A DNA stretch of 64,000 bases from Stenotrophomonas aracearum (lineage in GTDB: Bacteria > Pseudomonadota > Gammaproteobacteria > Xanthomonadales > Xanthomonadaceae), in contig NZ_CP115543.1 in NCBI RefSeq assembly GCF_031834615.1, positions 3,111,001 to 3,175,000 on the forward strand. Reading direction: 5' to 3'. Below the pieces are notes generated by a model. It was not told where the DNA came from, did not search any database, and worked only from the letters and a program-made list of their open reading frames with translations. Positions 59,029 to 64,000 of the stretch are shown here, one piece after another. Both the position numbers and the translations under genes were made by a program. Positions within the stretch are counted from its first letter, which is position 1; every line of letters starts with the position of its first letter.

Positions 59029-59494
59029 ACGCCGGCAGGGCTTCGTCCAGCGCGGTTTCCAGCGCGTCCAGGTCCGGCAGCAGCGCGCTCAGCTCGCCCA
59101 GCAGCACGCGCATGTGCACGCCCGGCGGCAGGGCTTCTTCCGACGCGTCGGCGAGCAGGCCGTCGCGCGGCACCGAGATCAGCTGCGGGAAGTTCGGCGT
59201 CACCAGCGCGAAGTACGGGCGCTTGGCATTGCCGCCCAACGCCTTGAGTACCACGACTTTGTTCTTGACCACGCCCTGCTCTTCGCCGAGCCCGGCGTGG
59301 CGCGCGAACGACATCAGCGGGACGTCCCAGCCCTGCCACTGGATCTGGCCGAGCAGCCAGGCCGGGGTGTCGGGCACCGGGGTAACACTGGCGGCGGCCA
59401 GCATTTCAGCCACCGTCGCGTTCGGGACCAGGACCCGGTCGTGGCCGGCCTGGATCAGTACTCCGCGGATTTCGTCGTTGCTGGCGTAGCTCAT
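59027..59494 (-). CDS. CheW-like protein of the Pil-Chp cluster (ChpC type)
   Basis: 155 residues, a single CheW domain: VLIQAGHDRVLVPNATVAEM, LLGQIQWQGWDVPLMSFAR, KRPYFALVTPNFPQLI. CheW proteins couple receptors to a CheA kinase. Its place directly after the chpA- and chpB-like genes fits P. aeruginosa ChpC, an accessory adaptor for type IV pilus control. 33 bp after the CheB-like gene. Confidence 0.88.
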   Translation of the reverse strand: MSYASNDEIRGVLIQAGHDRVLVPNATVAEMLAAASVTPVPDTPAWLLGQIQWQGWDVPLMSFARHAGLGEEQGVVKNKVVVLKALGGNAKRPYFALVTPNFPQLISVPRDGLLADASEEALPPGVHMRVLLGELSALLPDLDALETALDEALPA

Positions 59495-59527
59495 GGTGTG
59501 CTTCCTGAAAGTGACATGGCGCGGCGA

Positions 59528-60850
59528 TTACTCGCTCACGCCCCAGCGTTCGGCGATGGCGGCGGCCAGCTGCGGCGGATCGCCCGCGGCCATGCCGGCG
59601 GCGACCACGGCATTGGCGGCGACCGGGTCGTAGCAGCCGTCACCGGTCTGCCCGGCCACCCAGGCGCCGGCCACGGCCAGCGACAGCACGTCGTCCAGCA
59701 CGGCCACGTCGCTGCCGCTGAGCAGCACCACGGCGCTGTGCGCCGGCGGCAGCGCGGCCACCTGGATGCCCTGCGCATCGGCAGTGAAGTACAGGCCGCG
59801 GTTGCGGACCGCCACGCCCACGTCGTCCGGCAGGATGTAGGCATTGCCGGCCAGTACCGGCTGGTCGGACTCGGCCAGCAGCACCGGCAGCGCCGACACC
59901 CGCGCAATCTGCTTGACCAGGTTGCCGTAACGGCCGCCGTCCAGGCGCATGTAGACCAGCACCGGCGTGGCCAGCCCGGCGGGCAGCGCGGCCAGCAGGC
60001 GGCGCAGCGCGTCGGGGCCGCCAATGCCGGCCAGGACCAGCACCGCACCCGGCGCGGAACCGTCCGGCGCAACCTCCGGTTCCAGTTCGACCAGGGAAAG
60101 GCTCGGCGTATCGAATGCGTCGTTGATCGGCGGCGCGCTGGCCGGTGCAGTCGGCACGGCCGGCGGCGCAACGGTGTCTTCGTCGACCAGCGACCAGCTG
60201 CTGTGGTCGCCCAGCGGCGCGCGCGGCGCAGCAGGAGCATCCACCGGCACCGGCGGCGGCACGCTGGCCGGTGCTGCGGCAGGCGCCGCCTGCATCGCGG
60301 CCAGCGCTTCTTCCAGCGACATCGGCTCGCTGTACGCCTCCGGCGGCGTGTACAGGCCGTCGGTGGGCACGTCGGCCGCGGCGTCGAAGGCCTCGCGCAC
60401 GTGGAATTCCAGCGGCGCATCGGCATGCCGTTCGGCCGGGGTCTGCGGCAGGCCCGGTTCGGGCTGCAGCAGGCCGTCCTGCTCCGAGCCCGGCGGCAGC
60501 ACGTCCTGGTGGCCGTGCAGCTTGGCCACCAGGTGGCGCGCCCAGCGCTGGGCTTCCCAGCCCTCGCGGCGCGCCGCCAGTTCGGCTTCGTCGAAGATCA
60601 CGGTGAGTTCGGGCGACGCCAGCACCGGGTCGAGGCGCTCCAGCGCATCCTCGACGGCCGGCTCCAGCGCGATCAGCACCGCGCCGGCGTCCACGCCGCC
60701 GAGGGTTTCAGCATCGACGCTGTTGGGGTCTTCTTCCAGCACCACGGTCGCACCGGCCTGGGCCAGCGCTTCGCGCAGGCGCTCGCGCGCCGGCCCGACC
60801 CGTGCCAGCAGTGCCACCAGCGGCAGCGGGTTCAGGTCATTCGCGGGCAC
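59528..60850 (-). CDS. CheB-like protein with altered catalytic triad (ChpB position)
   Basis: 440 residues. N-terminal receiver-like part (LVALLARVGPARERLREALA) without the acidic phosphorylation pocket, a Pro/Ala-rich middle (about 190–265), and a C-terminal domain laid out like a CheB methylesterase. The three catalytic spots look changed: LVLAGIGGPDALRR instead of the SxGG serine motif, VLVYMRLDGG where a His is expected, and LLSGSDVAVLDD instead of the final GxD motif. It may have kept only a binding role. GTG 60850 (overlapping chpA by 14 bp) is preferred; ATG 60871 is possible. Confidence 0.85.
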   Translation of the reverse strand: MPANDLNPLPLVALLARVGPARERLREALAQAGATVVLEEDPNSVDAETLGGVDAGAVLIALEPAVEDALERLDPVLASPELTVIFDEAELAARREGWEAQRWARHLVAKLHGHQDVLPPGSEQDGLLQPEPGLPQTPAERHADAPLEFHVREAFDAAADVPTDGLYTPPEAYSEPMSLEEALAAMQAAPAAAPASVPPPVPVDAPAAPRAPLGDHSSWSLVDEDTVAPPAVPTAPASAPPINDAFDTPSLSLVELEPEVAPDGSAPGAVLVLAGIGGPDALRRLLAALPAGLATPVLVYMRLDGGRYGNLVKQIARVSALPVLLAESDQPVLAGNAYILPDDVGVAVRNRGLYFTADAQGIQVAALPPAHSAVVLLSGSDVAVLDDVLSLAVAGAWVAGQTGDGCYDPVAANAVVAAGMAAGDPPQLAAAIAERWGVSE

Positions 60851-63800
60851 GGGCGATCCCCAGCAGGTCATACACGTTTCGCATCAGGTCCAGCTCCTGG
60901 TACGGCTTGCCCAGGTAACGCTGGACACCGATTTCGAAGGCGCGTTGACGGTGCTTGTCGCCGCTGCGCGAGGTGATCATCACGATCGGCACGCCCTTGT
61001 AGCGCGGATCGGCGCGCATCGCGGTGGCCAGTTCATAGCCATCCATGCGCGGCATTTCAATGTCAAGCAGCATCAGGTCGGGCACGCGTTCTTCCAGGCG
61101 CTCCAGCGCTTCGATGCCGTCGCGGGCGACGGCCACTTCGAAGTTGTGGCGCTCCAGGATGCGGCCGGTGACCTTGCGCATGGTCAGCGAGTCGTCGACC
61201 ACCATCACCAGTGGCGCCTGGCGGTCGCTGGCCTGGGTGGCCGGGGCGACCGGCTTGAGCGGGTTGGCCTGGTAGCGACGCACCAGCGGCGCGACGTCCA
61301 GGATCACCACCACGCGGCCATCGCCGGTGATGGTGGCGCCGTAGATACCCGGCACCGATGCGATCTGCAGGCCGACCGGCTTGACCACGATTTCGCGGTT
61401 GCCCAGCACCTGATCGATCGCCACGGCCGCGCGCAGTTCACCGGCACGGACCAGCAGCAGCGGTACCTGGGCCTGGCCTTCGGCACGGGCCTGGCCCTGG
61501 CCGACCAGCGTGCCGAGGTCGTGCAGCACGAACTCTTCGCCGCCGTAGTGGTAGCCGCCCTCGGCCGACTCGAAACGCTCGCGCGAGATCCGGCCGATAC
61601 CGCTGACCGAGGCCACCGGGACCGCGAAAGTGGTGTCGCCGATCTGCACGAACACCGCCTGGGTGACCGCCAGGGTCTGCGGCAGGCGCAGGGTGAAGGT
61701 GACGCCCTTGCCCGGCACCGAGTGGATGTCCACCGTGCCGCCGAGCTGGCGCACTTCGTTGTGCACCACGTCCATGCCCACGCCACGGCCGGCCAGCTGG
61801 CTGACCTGGTCGGCGGTGCTGAAGCCGGCCGCGAAGATCATCGCGTCCAGTTCGGCGTCGGACAGGACCGCGTCGGGCTCGACCAGGCCGCGCTGTTCGG
61901 CGCGGCGACGGATCGCCTCGCGGTTCAGCCCGGCACCGTCATCGGCCACTTCCAGCACGATTTCCGAGCCTTCGCGGCGCAGGCGGATGGCGATCTCGCC
62001 TTCCTCCGGCTTGCCGGCGGCGCGGCGCTGTTCCGGCGTTTCCAGGCCGTGCGCAACAGAGTTGCGCAGCATGTGTTCCAGCGGCGCGACCATGCGGTCG
62101 AGCACGTTGCGGTCCAGTTCGCCGTGGGTCCCGTCCAGTGTCACGTGGACCTGCTTGCCGGTGTCCTGGCCGGCCTGGCGCACCACGCGGCGCAGGCGCG
62201 GCACCAGGCCGTCGAACGGCACCATGCGCGCACGCATCAGGCCGTCCTGCAGTTCCGAGCTGACGCGGGACTGCTGCTGCAGCAGTACGTCGTACTGGCG
62301 CGACAGGTCGTCCAGCACGCCCTGCAGGCCGCCAAGGTCGGCTGCGGATTCGTTCAGCGCGCGGCTGAGCTGCTGCAGGGTGGAGAACCGGTCCAGTTCC
62401 AGCGGGTCGAAGCTGTGGTCCACCTGCTCCTGCTCGCGCTGGTAGCGGGCCACGATCTGGGCTTCGGTTTCCAGGTCCAGGCGGCGCAGCTGGTCGCGCA
62501 GACGCGCATTGGTACGGTCCAGTTCGCCCATGGCGCCGCGGAAGGCACCGAGCTGCTGTTCCAGGCGCGAGCGGTAGATCGCCACTTCACCGGCGTGGTT
62601 GACCAGGCGGTCGAGCAGGTCGGCGCGCACTCGCACCTGTTCCTGCTGCGGACGGGCCAGGCTGTCCTCGTCGTTGGAGGCTTCCAGCGGCACCGGCGCC
62701 GACAGCGGCGCGGAGGCCACGGCGGTGTCGATCGCCACCGGTGCGACGTCGGCCGGGACGGAGTCGGTCCCGGTGGCATCGTCGCGGCCCAGGGTGCGCT
62801 GTTCGAACGCGGCGATCAGGTCGTCGGGCATCGCCACGTCGCGATGGCGGCCGGTGCGGGTCAGCATCTGGTGCAGGCGGTCGAAGCCCCGCTCCAGCAG
62901 CTGCACGTCGCTGCGGTCGATATCGGTACGGTTGGCGGCGACCGCTTCCAGCAGCGACTCGATGCCGTGGCCGAGGTCGCCGATGGCGTTGATCCCGGCC
63001 ATGCGTGCGCCACCCTTCAGGGTGTGCAGGTCGCGCTGCAGGCCGGCCAGGGCCTCGCGGTCCTCCGGTGCGGCGCGCAGCTCGCTGATCAGGCCATCGC
63101 AATGGTCGAGCAGGTCCTTGCCTTCTTCAACGAAGATGTCGACCAGCTCGCGGTCGAGCACGCTGAAGTCCAGCGAACCGGCGTCGTCGAGCTCGTCGGC
63201 GGCGGTTTCGGCTTCGGTTTCGGCTTCGGCCTGGACGTCGACCTCGGCCGTTGCCGGGGCGTCTTCCAGCTCGAACAGCGGCTGCGCGGTCGAGGGCTGC
63301 TCGACCTCCGCTTCGGCGAACGCGTCGGCTTCGTCCAGGGTCGGATGGGACGCATCCAGGCTGAGTACCGGTGCATCGTCGCTGGAAACCGGGGCGTCGG
63401 GGCCGTCGACGATGGTCAGGCCATCGTCCAGCGCCTGCTGCAGTTCCACGCTGTCCCCGAAGGCCGGGGCCGGCGGCAGCACGTCTTCGAGCTCGTCGAC
63501 AAGCGCTTCGTCGGCAACGCTGTCGGTCGCGGCTTCGACGACGTCGCTGACCTCGGCGACTTCCACGACTTCGATTTCTTCAACCGCGTCGGTAGCGTCG
63601 AGGGTTTCGTGCAGCGCTTCTGCTTCGGCTGCCTCCAGCTCGATGGCCTGGACCGCTTCTTCCGCAGCCGGCACGGGCTGTGCATAGAAGCGCGACAGAT
63701 CGTCGGCGCCGGTCAGCTCCACGCTCTCCAGGCCGTGGTCGACGATCTCGGCGGTCGGCGCTTCCACGGCAGCCACGTCTTCCAACGGCGCAGCGACCGG

Positions 63801-64000
63801 TGCGTCGAACGAGGTAACCAGGCCGGCGTCGAAGTAAGCCGACAGGTCATCGCTGCCGGTCAGTTCATCGACCACCAGCGCATCGGGTGCGTCGGCGACC
63901 TCGACGGATTCGGCAACCGCAGGTTCATCGACGACGGTCAGGTCGTCGGCGTCCACGATGGCCTGCTGCAGGGTGCTGTCGGTGCTGTCGTCGGCGATGG
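60837..64000 (-). CDS. chpA: ChpA-type CheA/hybrid histidine kinase (5' part beyond window)
   Basis: At least 1054 residues visible; the frame is open to the window edge and ChpA proteins have about 2000 residues or more, so the N-terminal Hpt domains lie outside. Visible in order: acidic Asp/Glu/Ala linker with repeated ELTGSDDLS / ELTGADDLS; one Hpt with LHTLKGGARMAG; dimerisation region; ATPase with EHMLRNSVAHGLE, EVADDGAGLN and GRGVGMDVV; CheW-like domain; receiver with VMVVDDSLTMRK, LLDIEMPRMDG, MITSR and LGKPY. All catalytic residues appear present. It controls type IV pilus extension and twitching by analogy with Pseudomonas. Confidence 0.93.
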   Translation of the reverse strand, partial: IADDSTDSTLQQAIVDADDLTVVDEPAVAESVEVADAPDALVVDELTGSDDLSAYFDAGLVTSFDAPVAAPLEDVAAVEAPTAEIVDHGLESVELTGADDLSRFYAQPVPAAEEAVQAIELEAAEAEALHETLDATDAVEEIEVVEVAEVSDVVEAATDSVADEALVDELEDVLPPAPAFGDSVELQQALDDGLTIVDGPDAPVSSDDAPVLSLDASHPTLDEADAFAEAEVEQPSTAQPLFELEDAPATAEVDVQAEAETEAETAADELDDAGSLDFSVLDRELVDIFVEEGKDLLDHCDGLISELRAAPEDREALAGLQRDLHTLKGGARMAGINAIGDLGHGIESLLEAVAANRTDIDRSDVQLLERGFDRLHQMLTRTGRHRDVAMPDDLIAAFEQRTLGRDDATGTDSVPADVAPVAIDTAVASAPLSAPVPLEASNDEDSLARPQQEQVRVRADLLDRLVNHAGEVAIYRSRLEQQLGAFRGAMGELDRTNARLRDQLRRLDLETEAQIVARYQREQEQVDHSFDPLELDRFSTLQQLSRALNESAADLGGLQGVLDDLSRQYDVLLQQQSRVSSELQDGLMRARMVPFDGLVPRLRRVVRQAGQDTGKQVHVTLDGTHGELDRNVLDRMVAPLEHMLRNSVAHGLETPEQRRAAGKPEEGEIAIRLRREGSEIVLEVADDGAGLNREAIRRRAEQRGLVEPDAVLSDAELDAMIFAAGFSTADQVSQLAGRGVGMDVVHNEVRQLGGTVDIHSVPGKGVTFTLRLPQTLAVTQAVFVQIGDTTFAVPVASVSGIGRISRERFESAEGGYHYGGEEFVLHDLGTLVGQGQARAEGQAQVPLLLVRAGELRAAVAIDQVLGNREIVVKPVGLQIASVPGIYGATITGDGRVVVILDVAPLVRRYQANPLKPVAPATQASDRQAPLVMVVDDSLTMRKVTGRILERHNFEVAVARDGIEALERLEERVPDLMLLDIEMPRMDGYELATAMRADPRYKGVPIVMITSRSGDKHRQRAFEIGVQRYLGKPYQELDLMRNVYDLLGIARARE

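Overview
The window (about 67% GC by eye, dense in genes) looks like a chromosomal segment of Stenotrophomonas or a close Xanthomonadaceae relative. The reasons are the gene content (aroB–hemE, a Pil-Chp chemotaxis locus, a large TonB receptor, SAM-riboswitch-controlled metX–metB–hom, prfC, fadE) and many short palindromes beginning with GTAG, the hallmark of the S. maltophilia 'SMAG' REP family. No phage, transposase, CRISPR array, rRNA or tRNA was recognised.

Layout. 1–3850 (+): 3' part of aroB, a small WGR-domain protein, hemE and a 14-TM DHA2-type drug exporter, tightly packed. 3897–17880 (−): four consecutive giant hybrid sensor kinases (propeller, Y_Y_Y, HisKA, HATPase, receiver), called here A (17880→14302), B (14164→10670), C (10661→7473) and D (7451→3897). 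A and D look intact. B has Ser in place of the phospho-accepting His, while C keeps the His but has lost the ATP-binding boxes. B and C are translationally coupled and may work as a mixed dimer; this is the most interesting feature of the window. 18022–19849 (+): YceI–cytochrome b561–YceI operon. 19927–22667: small glutaredoxin-like protein, L-serine dehydratase, secreted alpha/beta hydrolase. 22705–26272 (−): methionine branch operon metX–metB–hom behind a SAM-I riboswitch. 26345–31691 (+): M23 peptidase, prfC, hemolysin III, AsmA-like protein.

31731–32137 and 44293–44678 hold two inverted copies of a ~0.4 kb composite repeat. They flank CBS protein, glycosyltransferase and mtgA (−), hslO, a secreted hypothetical protein and a TonB-dependent receptor (+), a TetR regulator (−) and its probable target operon of a hydrolase and fadE (+), and a DUF4442 protein. 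44722–49655: DUF1304 protein and NTP/NDP-type transporter (−), GMC oxidoreductase and a beta-lactamase-fold serine hydrolase (+). 49906–56816 (−): lysine-rich histone H1-like protein with a long leader, gcvH, gcvT, nfeD–SPFH pair, ynfA–mazG and cysQ–nudE. 56879–58995 (+): bioA–rsmE. 59027–64000 (−): chpA (cut by the window edge), a CheB-like protein lacking its catalytic triad, and a CheW-like protein, i.e. the end of a type IV pilus chemosensory cluster.

Functional themes: methionine/SAM supply with riboswitch feedback, envelope sensing by the propeller kinases, fatty-acid beta-oxidation under a TetR repressor, and twitching-motility signalling. All calls rest on reading the sequence and on recall of family motifs; no database search was run. 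Promoter and start-site calls are the least certain.
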